Part shown: positions 6,878 to 15,157 of the stretch, piece after piece | Layout of the letters: the number at the start of each line of letters is the position of its first letter | Position numbering within the stretch: position 1 is the first letter of the stretch | Program-made: the position numbers and the translations under genes | The notes under the pieces: model-generated | Database searches by the model: none | The model's input: the letters and a program-made list of their open reading frames with translations, nothing else | Told to the model about the DNA's origin: nothing | NCBI GenBank assembly: GCA_000431015.1 | Contig: HF986065.1 | Span: forward strand, 1-17,086 | Reading direction: 5' to 3' | From: Alistipes sp. CAG:514 | Lineage (GTDB): Bacteria > Bacteroidota > Bacteroidia > Bacteroidales > UBA932 | Length of the DNA: 17,086 nt

Positions 6878-9367
6878 TCACAATTCTGTCTCTCCCGCCT
6901 CAAGTCCCTCGCTCTCGGCTCTCAGGATGACGGTTCCGGTGCCCGTGCGCTTTACGATGACGCTCGCCAGGCCGCCGAAAGCCTTGATCTCATCGGAGCG
7001 GAACGGCGTGTGGCAGGTCGCGTCGCCGGCGTCCACGGCCACGATCTCACCCGGGCCGGAGACGCTGAACCTCAGCCTGTCGGACGCTGTCGGTACCATA
7101 TTCCCGTCCCTGTCCGCGACCTTTACGTCCACGAAGACAATGTCTTCCGATGAATATGTCCGTGAACGTGCCGGAGCGCAGTCGCCGCCGAACTCCGTTG
7201 AAGGTCCGCTGCCATATTCACGAGCCATCAGGATCTTCGCCGGGTTTCCGCTTGTGGCGACGGCGCTCTCGATGGTCTTCCCGTCCGCGGTCCTGCCGAC
7301 AACCCTCACGGTGCCAGGCTCATAGACCACATTGTCCCAGAGGAAGCGATACTCGTTGACCCCCTTGGCCTTTCTGCCGTAGGACTTCCCGTTGACGAAG
7401 AGTTCCGCCTCGGCGCAGTTCGTGTAGGCCTGCACCGGGGTGACCTTCCCCTCGCGTCCCGGCCAGTTCCAGTGCGGCATCAGGTGCAGGACGGGTTCTG
7501 ACGACCAGCGGGACTTGTAGAGCCAGTACCTGTCCTTCGGGAAGCCGGCGAGGTCGATGATTCCGAAGTACGAGCTTCTGGAAGGAGTCGCGATCGCTCC
7601 TTTCTCCTTCAGCTCCTTCTCCGCCCTGGCCTTGGCCTCCTCGTCGTGGAAGTTTGTCAGGATTGTGAGGTCGGCGTTGAAAGGAGTCGGCTCGCCGAGA
7701 TAGTCGAATCCGGTCCAGACGAACTCCCCGAGGCAGGAAGGGTTCCTGTCCTCTTCCGCCCACTCCTGGTCAGGCAGCTGCCCCCACGGAACGGTGAACA
7801 TGTCGAACGAGCACACCTGGAAATTGTCCAAGGCGCCATCTTCCTTGTCGCTTGGCGGGAATATGTACACACCTCTTGAGCTGACGGTCGATGCGGTCTC
7901 GCTTCCGAGGAACGGTTTGCCCGGATTGGCGGCGTGGAACTTGCCGTAGAGGTGCGGCTTATAGTTGAATCCGTAGATGTCCATCGTGTTGCGGAAATCC
8001 TGTCCGCTGGCCCACGGATTGTCGCTGCCGAAGCTTGTAAGTCTTGTGGAATCCTCATTATGACACACTTCCGTGAGGTGGTAGGCGATGCCGTATTTCT
8101 CCGGGTAGCCTTGCTCGCCGGTCTCGTTGCCGATGCTCCAGATGATGACTGACGGATGGTTGCGGTCCCTGTGGATCATGGCCTTCAGGTCTTTGTCCGC
8201 CCACTCATCGAACAGTCTTGCGTAGCCGTTCTCTTTCTTCGGGATTGTCCAAGTGTCTGTCAGCTCGTCCATCACGAGGAATCCCATCCGGTCGCAGAGG
8301 TCGAGGAGTTCCGGCGCCGGAGGATTGTGGGATGTGCGGATGGCGTTGCAGCCCATTTGTCTGAGCATATTCAGCCTTCTCACCCACGCCGTCTCGTTCC
8401 AGGCTGCTCCGAGCGCCCCGGCGTCGTGGTGCAGGCAGACTCCCTTGATGAATGTCCTCTGCCCGTTGACGTACAGCCCGTCGGCCTTGTACTCCAGGTC
8501 TCTGAGTCCGAATGTGGTCAGGTAAACGTCCTTCCCTCCGCCTCTTGTGGTGACGGTGGTGACGGCTTGGTAGAGTTCAGGTACCTCTGGACTCCAGAAC
8601 CGCGCGTCTTTCAGTTTGAACTTTTGGATGACCTCTCCGCCGTCCGTGACAGCGTCCAGTTTGGTCACTATGGCTTTCCTCGTTTTGCCGTCCACGATCA
8701 CCTCGACCGGCCCGGTGACCGAAGAACCCGGATTGATGACCCTGACGATCTCCGTGCGCACTGTTCCTCCCACGGCCTTCCCGGCGTTGCGGAGCGTGAT
8801 CCCAATGCTGACATCATCTCCTTTCGTCGAGACGAACGTCCCCCACTGCGCCACGCCGGCGGGGCCGGCCTTCGTCAGGTACACGTTCCGGTAGATTCCT
8901 CCTCCGGGATACCATCTGCTGGACTCCCCGGGATTGTCCAGCGTGACCTTGACCAGATTGTCCCCCTCCTTGACGAACGGAGTCAGATCCGCGCGGAACG
9001 AGGCGTACCCGTACGGCCATTCGGTGACGGCCTTCCCGTTGCAGAAGACCTTGGCATAGGACATCGCTCCGCCGAAATCGAGGAGAAACCGCTTTCCCGA
9101 CCTCAGGTCTTTCGCCGTCACGGAAAGAATCTTTGAATATTCCGCCTTGCCCCACCAGGCCAGTTTTCCGGTCTCCCCGGGGTACTCCTGCACGAACGGC
9201 CCGTCCACACCCCAGTCATGAGGCAGGTCAAGGACACGGCTTTCCCCGTCCTTGGTGAACGTCCATCCGTCATTCCAGAGGGTTCTTTGGGCCGGCTGAG
9301 CGGTCATATTCATAGAAACAGCCGCCAGGACGGCGGCGATGGTGATGATGCGCTTTCTCTTATTCAT
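6878..9367 (-). CDS. Exported glycoside hydrolase family 2 (beta-galactosidase-like)
   Basis: An 829-residue protein when started at 9367, giving the signal peptide MNKRKRIITIAAVLAAVSMN. Domain order is that of GH2: sugar-binding jelly roll (about 30-190; DLPHDWGVDGPF, then RWYPGGGIYRNVYL), an Ig-like domain (about 190-295), and a TIM barrel from about 300 (GVCLHHDAGALGAAWNE). The acid/base Glu is in IIWSIGNETGEQG (Glu415) and the nucleophile is in FLGSETASTVSSRG (Glu490). A DUF4982-like domain follows (VQAYTNCAEAELFVNGKSYG), then a C-terminal Ig-like GH2 domain (VKVADRDGNMVPTASDRLRF). It hydrolyses a beta-linked glycan outside the cytoplasm; galactoside is likely, but the family also includes other activities. 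It is first in the two-gene operon with the S9 peptidase. No SusC/SusD pair is in the window. No clear promoter is seen. Confidence 0.9.
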   Translation of the reverse strand: MNKRKRIITIAAVLAAVSMNMTAQPAQRTLWNDGWTFTKDGESRVLDLPHDWGVDGPFVQEYPGETGKLAWWGKAEYSKILSVTAKDLRSGKRFLLDFGGAMSYAKVFCNGKAVTEWPYGYASFRADLTPFVKEGDNLVKVTLDNPGESSRWYPGGGIYRNVYLTKAGPAGVAQWGTFVSTKGDDVSIGITLRNAGKAVGGTVRTEIVRVINPGSSVTGPVEVIVDGKTRKAIVTKLDAVTDGGEVIQKFKLKDARFWSPEVPELYQAVTTVTTRGGGKDVYLTTFGLRDLEYKADGLYVNGQRTFIKGVCLHHDAGALGAAWNETAWVRRLNMLRQMGCNAIRTSHNPPAPELLDLCDRMGFLVMDELTDTWTIPKKENGYARLFDEWADKDLKAMIHRDRNHPSVIIWSIGNETGEQGYPEKYGIAYHLTEVCHNEDSTRLTSFGSDNPWASGQDFRNTMDIYGFNYKPHLYGKFHAANPGKPFLGSETASTVSSRGVYIFPPSDKEDGALDNFQVCSFDMFTVPWGQLPDQEWAEEDRNPSCLGEFVWTGFDYLGEPTPFNADLTILTNFHDEEAKARAEKELKEKGAIATPSRSSYFGIIDLAGFPKDRYWLYKSRWSSEPVLHLMPHWNWPGREGKVTPVQAYTNCAEAELFVNGKSYGRKAKGVNEYRFLWDNVVYEPGTVRVVGRTADGKTIESAVATSGNPAKILMAREYGSGPSTEFGGDCAPARSRTYSSEDIVFVDVKVADRDGNMVPTASDRLRFSVSGPGEIVAVDAGDATCHTPFRSDEIKAFGGLASVIVKRTGTGTVILRAESEGLEAGETEL

Positions 9368-9427
9368 AAGGTAAAGATAGCCATTTTTTGAGAATTGCAA
9401 CGTTTTTGAAAATATTTCAGGAATATC

Positions 9428-9458
9428 TTTGATTGTTTGAGAAACAACACTATCTTTG
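9428..9458 (+). promoter_or_regulatory. Bacteroides-type promoter of the efflux operon
   Basis: TTTG at 9428-9431, exactly 19 bases, then TATCTTTG at 9451-9458, a full match to the Bacteroidetes -33 TTTG and -7 TAnnTTTG pattern. The transcript would start near 9465, which rules out the ATG at 9437 and favours 9503 as the tetR start. Confidence 0.75.
9433..9447. promoter_or_regulatory. Inverted-repeat operator candidate inside the promoter
   Basis: TTGTTTGAGAAACAA is a perfect 6-bp inverted repeat around GAG, placed between the -33 and -7 boxes, where a bound repressor would block sigma factor. It lies immediately upstream of a TetR gene, so autoregulation by TetR is the simplest reading. Confidence 0.5.
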
Positions 9459-9461
9459 CTG

Positions 9462-9490
9462 TGTTAACAGCCATGTTAAACAATATTGTT
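9462..9490. promoter_or_regulatory. Further palindromes in the tetR leader
   Basis: TGTTAACA (9462-9469) and AACAATATTGTT (9479-9490) are perfect palindromes with the same AACA/TGTT half-sites as the promoter repeat at 9433. They would lie at and just after the transcription start. They may be secondary operators, though AT-rich leaders give short palindromes by chance. Confidence 0.35.
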
Positions 9491-9502
9491 AATCCAAAGG
9501 CA

Positions 9503-10117
9503 ATGTCGAAAAAAGAAAACAAGGAACAGGACATCCTGAAGGCGGCGGAGATGCTGTTCGCCGAGAAAGGATTCAAAGGCGCCACCACGACGCTGATAGC
9601 GGCGCAGGCCGGTGTCACCCATGCCATGCTGCACTACTATTTCAGGACGAAGGATCAGATATTCCTGAAGGTGTTTGATGCCTATTTGGAGGAGATCCTG
9701 CAGAGTCTCAAGTCGATAATGGTGACGGACATGTTCCAGCCCGACCTTATCAGGAAGACGACGGAGATCTGCTTCGACTTCTTCAGCGCCCACAGCGGGC
9801 AACTGTCGCTGCTGCTTGAGGTCGCGAAGGAACGCCCTGACCTGATGGAAAGTTACGTGTCGAAGATCGGAAACTACATGTCATCCGCCTTGGACACCCA
9901 CAAGAAAAGAACGGAGTCGGAAGTCGTGAACGGGAGGATCCGGAACATCACGTTCGAGGAACTGATCGGCGACATCGTGAGTGTGTGTGCGGCTCCGTTC
10001 TTCTTTGATCCGCTCGTCAGCAATGTGCTGGGAGTGGAAGGCACTCTCAGGGCGGAGTACCTGGAGGCGCGCAAAAAGGAAGCTGTGGAACTGATTGTCT
10101 GCCGCCTGTTCAAGTGA
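9503..10117 (+). CDS. TetR/AcrR-family regulator of the efflux operon
   Basis: A 204-residue protein from ATG 9503. Residues about 8-52 form the TetR DNA-binding domain: DILKAAEMLFAEKGFKGATT, then LIAAQAGVTHAMLHYYFRTK. The rest is an all-helical ligand-binding and dimer domain without recognisable sequence motifs. The earlier in-frame ATGs (9437, 9473) are unlikely: the first precedes the expected transcription start and the second overlaps palindromic sites; an AAAGG precedes 9503. TetR proteins repress until a small molecule binds. It is first in the operon and 15 bases before the TolC-type gene, so it should control its own operon, as CecR does for ybhGFSR in E. coli. It may also affect the divergent GH2 operon that shares the 136-bp upstream region. 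Confidence 0.88.
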   Translation: MSKKENKEQDILKAAEMLFAEKGFKGATTTLIAAQAGVTHAMLHYYFRTKDQIFLKVFDAYLEEILQSLKSIMVTDMFQPDLIRKTTEICFDFFSAHSGQLSLLLEVAKERPDLMESYVSKIGNYMSSALDTHKKRTESEVVNGRIRNITFEELIGDIVSVCAAPFFFDPLVSNVLGVEGTLRAEYLEARKKEAVELIVCRLFK

Positions 10118-10132
10118 TAATGTGACAATCCT

Positions 10133-11395
10133 ATGAATATGAAGAAGTTAAAATGGAAAACACTCGCTCTGGCGTTGCTGGTCTGCGTACAGGCGTATTC
10201 ACAGACCACTCTTGACCAATGTGTCAGGATGGCCTACGAGAACTATCCTCAGATCAAGGAGAAGGGGCTGATCGACGCCTGTCAGGGCTATGATCTTAAG
10301 AACGCCTCGCTTGCCTGGGTGCCGCGGCTGAACATTTCCGCCAAGGCGACCTGGCAGTCCGATGTGGTCGAGATGCCTTTTGACATGCCGGGCTTCGAGT
10401 TTGACATTCCGCATGACCAGTACGGAGTGACCGCGGACCTCACCCAGCAGATCTGGGACGGAGGAGCTACCGCTGCCAAAGGCCGTCAGATCAAGGCGGG
10501 AGCCGAGGTAAAGCGTAGGCAATTGGAGGTCAACATGTACTCCATCCGTTCGAAGGTGCAGTCGATCTACCTTGGCATCATCTTGCTGGACAAGCAGATA
10601 GAACTGAACAACGTGCTGGTGTCCAACCTCTCCCGCAATCAGAAAGAGGTACAGACATTGGTGGACGGCGGCATGGCCGGGCCATCGGATCTCGACCAGA
10701 TCCGGGTGAACATCCTTACCTGCGAGCAGCAGCAGGCCGCCCTGGAGACGGACCGGAAGGCCTATCTGCGGATGCTGGGTCTGCTTACCGGGCAGGACAT
10801 GACGGGTCTGACCCTTGTCGAGCCGGAGCCGGAAAGCAACCTGACGATGGAGATCAAGCGTCCGGAGCTTGCCCTCTATGATGCCCAGGCGGTGCAGCTG
10901 CAGGCGCAGAAGGATCAGCTCAGCACCTCTTTGTGGCCGCGTCTGAACCTCAACCTGCAGGCTGGCTACGGCCGTCCGGGACTGAACATGCTCTCCGGTA
11001 GTTTCGATCCGTACTTCGTGGCCGGTGTCAGGCTCCAGTGGGATTTCGGAGCGCTCTACACACTTAGGAACGACCGGAGCAAGTCGGATTCGGATCTTCG
11101 CAAGCTTGAGCTGACACGCGAGTCCTTCATGCTTAACACCTCGATGGAGGCTGTCCAGAAACGGAGCCAGGTGGAGAAGGACGAGGATGTCCTCAGGCGC
11201 GACGAGGAGATAATCTCCCTCCGCGGCAGCATCAGGGAGACGGGCGAGAGGCAGTACAAGGAGGGTGTGATCGCGGTCAACGACTATCTTTCCCTGCTGG
11301 ACGAGGAGTTCAAGGCGCGCCTTAGCTACAATGTCCACAAGGTGACCTACATCATGGACTTGCTTGACCTGCGGCAAACACTTGGAGTACAATGA
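10133..11395 (+). CDS. TolC-family outer membrane efflux protein
   Basis: A 420-residue exported protein with a signal peptide ending near VCVQAYSQ. It begins the TolC fold with TTLDQCVRMAYENYPQIKEK, the usual first helix of outer membrane efflux proteins. The two internal halves each give long coiled-coil helices (for instance IYLGIILLDKQIELNNVLVS and FKARLSYNVHKVTYIMDLLD) separated by beta segments such as WPRLNLNLQAGYG, and WDFGALYTLRND in the second half. It would form the trimeric outer membrane channel for the adaptor and ABC pump encoded next. Its stop overlaps the ATG of the adaptor frame (ATGA at 11392-11395), showing translational coupling or near-coupling. Confidence 0.9.
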   Translation: MNMKKLKWKTLALALLVCVQAYSQTTLDQCVRMAYENYPQIKEKGLIDACQGYDLKNASLAWVPRLNISAKATWQSDVVEMPFDMPGFEFDIPHDQYGVTADLTQQIWDGGATAAKGRQIKAGAEVKRRQLEVNMYSIRSKVQSIYLGIILLDKQIELNNVLVSNLSRNQKEVQTLVDGGMAGPSDLDQIRVNILTCEQQQAALETDRKAYLRMLGLLTGQDMTGLTLVEPEPESNLTMEIKRPELALYDAQAVQLQAQKDQLSTSLWPRLNLNLQAGYGRPGLNMLSGSFDPYFVAGVRLQWDFGALYTLRNDRSKSDSDLRKLELTRESFMLNTSMEAVQKRSQVEKDEDVLRRDEEIISLRGSIRETGERQYKEGVIAVNDYLSLLDEEFKARLSYNVHKVTYIMDLLDLRQTLGVQ

Positions 11396-12309
11396 CAAAG
11401 AACATGACAATGATTATGAATATGAAAAGCGGACTTGTTTTCGCGGCGTTGGCCCTGGTCGCCGCCGGATGTGGAAAGAACATTGAATATGACGCATGCG
11501 GTCAGGTTGACGCCACTCAGGTGACCGTGTCCGCCGAGAATGCCGGACGTGTCCTGTCCATGGCTGTGGAGGAAGGCGAGGTGGTGACGGCGGGACAGCT
11601 CCTCGGAGCCTTGGACTCTGTCCAGACCTACCTTCAGATAATGGAGCTGCGCGAGCGCATCGCCGGATCGTCGTCCAGGCTGGTGGACATCAAGAAGCAA
11701 GGCCAGCCGAACCTCAGCCAGCTGGAAAACCTTCAGAGTGAGTACGAAAGGTACTCCAAACTGTTGGAAGGCAACGCCACCACCCGCAAGCAGGTGGATG
11801 ACCTCACGGACAAGATCGCCGTCCTCAAGGCGCAGATCGCCGCACAGACCCAGAGCTGGGAGCGTGGCAACGCTTCCGTGAGATCCGAGGTCCAGGGCTA
11901 TGAGATCCAGCTCGCCAGGCTTGAGGACCAGCTCGCGAAATGCCGCATCGTCGCTCCGGTCTCCGGGACTGTGCTGACACGCTACGCCGAGACCGGTGAG
12001 TTCGTCACTCTCGGCAAGCCGCTCTTCAAGGTCGCCGACCTGGACCAGATGTACGTCAGGGCGTATTTCTCCTCGGCGCAGCTGTCCGGCTTGAAGCTGA
12101 ACGACACGGTGACCGTGATTCCGGATGACGGGACCGCTTCTCCGAAGCGCATCCAGGGACGTGTGATCTGGATCTCCGAACAGTCGGAGTTCACCCCTAA
12201 GAACATCCAGACCCGTGACGAGCGGGCGGATCTGGTCTATGCCGTCAAAGTGGCCGTGCCGAATGACGGAACCCTTCGTCTTGGAATGTACGCCTATGTG
12301 AGGAGGTAG
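11392..12309 (+). CDS. HlyD/YbhG-type membrane fusion lipoprotein (efflux adaptor)
   Basis: A 305-residue periplasmic adaptor. The signal ends in ALVAAGCGK with lipobox Cys27 counted from 11392. It contains the first half of a biotinyl-lipoyl-like domain (VTVSAENAGRVLSMAVEEGE), a long helical hairpin (about 75-165), the second half (KCRIVAPVSGTVLTRYAETG), and beta-barrel domains ending in GMYAYVRR. The stretch SEFTPKNIQTRDERADLVYA is characteristic of YbhG-like adaptors that work with ABC-2 pumps. It links the inner membrane ABC complex to the TolC-type channel. The start is uncertain: ATG 11392 overlaps the upstream stop, while ATG 11416 gives a shorter signal peptide beginning MNMK, as in two other genes here. 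Confidence 0.88.
   Translation: MTKNMTMIMNMKSGLVFAALALVAAGCGKNIEYDACGQVDATQVTVSAENAGRVLSMAVEEGEVVTAGQLLGALDSVQTYLQIMELRERIAGSSSRLVDIKKQGQPNLSQLENLQSEYERYSKLLEGNATTRKQVDDLTDKIAVLKAQIAAQTQSWERGNASVRSEVQGYEIQLARLEDQLAKCRIVAPVSGTVLTRYAETGEFVTLGKPLFKVADLDQMYVRAYFSSAQLSGLKLNDTVTVIPDDGTASPKRIQGRVIWISEQSEFTPKNIQTRDERADLVYAVKVAVPNDGTLRLGMYAYVRR
12301..12306 (+). promoter_or_regulatory. Consensus Shine-Dalgarno AGGAGG
   Basis: AGGAGG lies 5 bases before the ATG at 12312, inside the last two Arg codons of the adaptor gene. Strong SD sites are unusual in Bacteroidetes, so this may be chance from the Arg codons, but it supports the chosen start of the first ATPase. Confidence 0.35.
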
Positions 12310-12311
12310 CC

Positions 12312-13256
12312 ATGGACAGAGACACTGCGATAGAGATTAAAGATGTAAGCAAGTCCTACAAGTCGGTCAAAGCCTTGAGGGACATAAGCTTCAACATCCG
12401 GAAAGGTGAGTTGTTCGGCCTCATCGGCCCTGACGGAGCGGGGAAGACCACCCTGTTCAGGATCCTGACCACCCTGACCCTCCCGGACTCCGGTTCCGCG
12501 ACGGTGATCGGGCTGGACGTGGTGCGTGACTATCGCGAGATAAGGGGAAGGATCGGCTATATGCCAGGGCATTTTGCCTTGTATCAGGATCTTACCGTCG
12601 AGGAGAACCTGAAGTTCCACGCCACGATGTTCGGCACGACCATCGAGGAGAACTACGAGACCATCAAGGGAATATATTCACAGATCGAGATGTTCAAGGA
12701 CCGCAAGGCGAGCGCTCTTTCCGGCGGAATGAAGCAGAAGCTGGCGCTTTGCTGCGCCCTTGTCCACGATCCCGAGGTGCTGTTCCTTGACGAGCCGACC
12801 ACCGGTGTCGACGCCGTGAGCCGCAAGGAGTTCTGGGCTATGCTCAAAAAGATCAGGGACAGGGGCGTGACGATAGTGGTCTCGACTCCTTACATGGACG
12901 AGGCCAGTCTTTGTGACCGCATCGCCATGATTCTTGACGGCAGTGTCATCGGGCTCGGCAGTCCGGAGGAGATCATTTCCCGATACCCGAACCGGATATA
13001 TTCAGTGAGCGGTGGCAACATGTTCCAGACGCTCGGCGCTCTGCGCGGTGTGAGGGGAGTGCTGGATTGCAGTTCGTTCGGCAGCGCATGCCACGTGTCT
13101 GTCACCGACGACGGGCCGGATGAGACCGGACTCGCCGAGGCTCTTCGGTGTGCCGGAATCGAAGGTTGCGACGTGCGGAGGATGACTCCGGGGATCGAGG
13201 ACTGCTTCATCCGGCTTTCCTCTTCCGCCGCGGAAGGCTCCTCCGGTGAGGAATAA
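12312..13256 (+). CDS. ABC transporter ATPase 1 (matches N-terminal half of YbhF), degenerate catalytic site
   Basis: A 314-residue cytoplasmic ATPase. Walker A is GPDGAGKTT (39-47), signature is LSGGMKQ (136-142), Walker B is VLFLDEP with Asp160 and Glu161, and D-loop TTGVD follows. The Q-loop Gln is replaced (GYMPGHFALYQDL, Gly86) and the switch His is replaced by Pro193 (STPYMDEASLCD). These losses match the N-terminal nucleotide-binding half of double ATPases such as YbhF. With ATPase 2 it should form a heterodimer in which this protein's own Walker site is inactive while its intact signature completes the partner's site. It starts 2 bases after the adaptor stop and overlaps the next start by one base (TAATG). 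Confidence 0.9.
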   Translation: MDRDTAIEIKDVSKSYKSVKALRDISFNIRKGELFGLIGPDGAGKTTLFRILTTLTLPDSGSATVIGLDVVRDYREIRGRIGYMPGHFALYQDLTVEENLKFHATMFGTTIEENYETIKGIYSQIEMFKDRKASALSGGMKQKLALCCALVHDPEVLFLDEPTTGVDAVSRKEFWAMLKKIRDRGVTIVVSTPYMDEASLCDRIAMILDGSVIGLGSPEEIISRYPNRIYSVSGGNMFQTLGALRGVRGVLDCSSFGSACHVSVTDDGPDETGLAEALRCAGIEGCDVRRMTPGIEDCFIRLSSSAAEGSSGEE

Positions 13257-14050
13257 TGAGTTTGACAGGAAGTTTTTTGAATGTTCCTAAATTGCTTGAC
13301 GTTATGGACAAGGACATAAAGACTGTGCGTATCTCCCATCTGGTCAAAAAATTCGGGGATTTCACCGCGGTGGATGACATCTCCTTTGAAGTGTGCAAAG
13401 GGGAGATATTCGGTTTTCTGGGTGCGAACGGGGCCGGCAAGACCACGGCGATGCGCATTCTCTGCGGATTGAGCCGTCCGACATCCGGACAGGGCGATGT
13501 CGCGGGGTACAGCATCGTCAACGAGCAGGAGAAGATCAAGCGGCACATCGGCTACATGAGCCAGAAGTTCTCCCTCTATCCCGACCTGAAGGTGTGGGAG
13601 AACATCGAGCTTTTCGCTGGCATCTATGGGCTTGACAACAAGCGGATCGCTCAGAAGACAGACCAGATGCTGAAGGCTCTGTCGATGGAGAATGTCCGTA
13701 ACTCCTTCGTTAGGGACATGCCGCTCGGATGGAAGCAGAAGCTCGCTTTCAGCATAGCGATGGTGCATGATCCCGAGATAGTGTTTCTTGACGAGCCGAC
13801 GGGCGGTGTGGATCCCGTGACGAGAAGGAACTTCTGGGAAATGATCTACAAGGCAGCCTCCAAGGGTGTCACCGTCTTTGTCACGACGCACTACATGGAT
13901 GAGGCTGAATACTGTGACAGAGCCTCCGTGATGGTGGACGGGCGCATCGAGGCGCTGGATTCCCCGGCAGCCCTGAAGGAACGTTACGGAGCCAAGGACA
14001 TGGATGAGGTGTTCACAAAAATCGCCGGAAAGGCCGAGAGAGAGGCATGA
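13256..14050 (+). CDS. ABC transporter ATPase 2 (matches C-terminal half of YbhF)
   Basis: A 264-residue cytoplasmic ATPase. From ATG 13256: Walker A GANGAGKTT (56-64), intact Q-loop GYMSQKFSLYPDL (Gln103), Walker B VFLDEP (Asp179, Glu180) and intact switch His212 in TTHYMDEAEYCD. The signature is degenerate: MPLGWKQ (155-161) instead of LSGGxxQ. The faults are complementary to those of ATPase 1. The start at 13256 shares a base with the upstream stop, but the first 16 residues resemble no ABC N-terminus; ATG 13304 (MDKDIKTVRISHLV) is a good alternative. Its stop overlaps the first permease start (ATGA at 14047). Confidence 0.9.
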   Translation: MSLTGSFLNVPKLLDVMDKDIKTVRISHLVKKFGDFTAVDDISFEVCKGEIFGFLGANGAGKTTAMRILCGLSRPTSGQGDVAGYSIVNEQEKIKRHIGYMSQKFSLYPDLKVWENIELFAGIYGLDNKRIAQKTDQMLKALSMENVRNSFVRDMPLGWKQKLAFSIAMVHDPEIVFLDEPTGGVDPVTRRNFWEMIYKAASKGVTVFVTTHYMDEAEYCDRASVMVDGRIEALDSPAALKERYGAKDMDEVFTKIAGKAEREA

Positions 14051-15156
14051 GAGAGGTAATAGCGTTCATACAGAAAGAGTTCAGACACATATTCAGGGAT
14101 CTCCGGACTACCCTGATCGTTCTAGTGATGCCGGTGGTGCAGATCATCCTGTTCGGCTTCGCGATAAGCACGGATGTCAGCAACGCCGTCGTCGATGTGG
14201 TCGGGGATGCCTGTGACCCTTTGGCACGCAGTGTCATAAGCAGGATCGAGGGCAACAAGTACCTCGCCGTCGGCGAGATCCACGGATCTTTCGCTCCGGC
14301 CCGGGACAGGATCCGCAAAGGCAAGGCTGCCGCGGCGCTCTGCTTCGGGACGGACTTTGACGGCAAGGCCGGCTCGGAAGGTAAGGCCTGCGTCCGCATT
14401 GTGAGCGACGGCTCCGATCCGAACACCGCCCAGGTGGTCACCAGCTACATCAAGGGAGTGCTTCAAAGCGAGGAACTGACATTGTCTGAGAGCCTTGCCG
14501 GGAAGCCTAAGGCTTCGATGAGGCCGAATGTCCAGCTGATGTACAATCCGGCCATGAACTCGTCCTACAATTTCGTGCCGGGAGTCATGGGCTTGATCCT
14601 GATGCTGATCTGCTCGATGATGACGGCGGTGTCCATCGTGAAGGAGAAGGAGACCGGCACGCTTGAGCTGCTCCTTGTGTCTCCGGTCAAGCCGTTCTGG
14701 ATAATCCTTTCCAAGATGATTCCGTACCTTGCCCTGTCGGTCGTCAATTTCGTCAGCGTCCTGCTTCTGGCCCACTTTGTCATGGGGGTGCCGATCCATG
14801 GCAGCCTGACACTACTGTCTCTGGTGTCGCTTGTTTTCGTCGGTTCGTCACTGGGACTCGGACTGCTTGTGTCAGTCATCTCCAAGACACAGCAGACAGC
14901 GATGCTGCTGTGCGGTATGGGACTGACAATGCCGACCATGATGCTGTCCGGCATCATATTCCCGTGCGAGAGCATGCCGGTCGCTCTTCAGATGCTCTCC
15001 GACATCATCCCTGCCAAGTGGTTCATCATCATGGTGAAGAAGATAATGATCCAGGGAGCCGGCCTTGAGGCGGTCGCCAAGGAGTTCGCCGTCCTGACCG
15101 GCATGATGGTCTTTCTGTTGGTGGTAAGTATCAAGAATTTCAATACAAGGTTGTGA
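14047..15156 (+). CDS. ABC-2 type permease 1 (YbhS/YbhR-like)
   Basis: A 369-residue inner membrane protein. One membrane helix near the N-terminus (LIVLVMPVVQIILFGFAIST) is followed by an extracytoplasmic domain of about 130 residues (VVDVVGDACDPLARSVISRI). About five helices make up the second half, including FVPGVMGLILMLICSMMTAV and PYLALSVVNFVSVLLLAHFV. The conserved cytoplasmic motif EKETGTLELLLVSPVKPFWI lies between the first two of these. This is the ABC2_membrane_3 layout of drug and lipid exporters. It pairs with the next permease to form the membrane channel powered by the two ATPases. The ATGA overlap with ATPase 2 sets the start. Confidence 0.9.
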   Translation: MREVIAFIQKEFRHIFRDLRTTLIVLVMPVVQIILFGFAISTDVSNAVVDVVGDACDPLARSVISRIEGNKYLAVGEIHGSFAPARDRIRKGKAAAALCFGTDFDGKAGSEGKACVRIVSDGSDPNTAQVVTSYIKGVLQSEELTLSESLAGKPKASMRPNVQLMYNPAMNSSYNFVPGVMGLILMLICSMMTAVSIVKEKETGTLELLLVSPVKPFWIILSKMIPYLALSVVNFVSVLLLAHFVMGVPIHGSLTLLSLVSLVFVGSSLGLGLLVSVISKTQQTAMLLCGMGLTMPTMMLSGIIFPCESMPVALQMLSDIIPAKWFIIMVKKIMIQGAGLEAVAKEFAVLTGMMVFLLVVSIKNFNTRL

Positions 15157-15157
15157 G

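Noticed and set aside
8156..9136. Plus-strand open frame of 326 codons opposite the GH2 gene
   Set aside because: Shadow of the GH2 reading frame; no start context or domain.
9372..9401. Minus-strand promoter for GH2 (GTTG, 18 bases, TATCTTTA)
   Set aside because: Both boxes are imperfect, and the start of transcription would fall at the ATG, leaving no leader. I would not rely on it.
10199..11410. Minus-strand open frame of 403 codons opposite the TolC-type gene
   Set aside because: No recognisable motifs; it is the mirror of a well supported gene.
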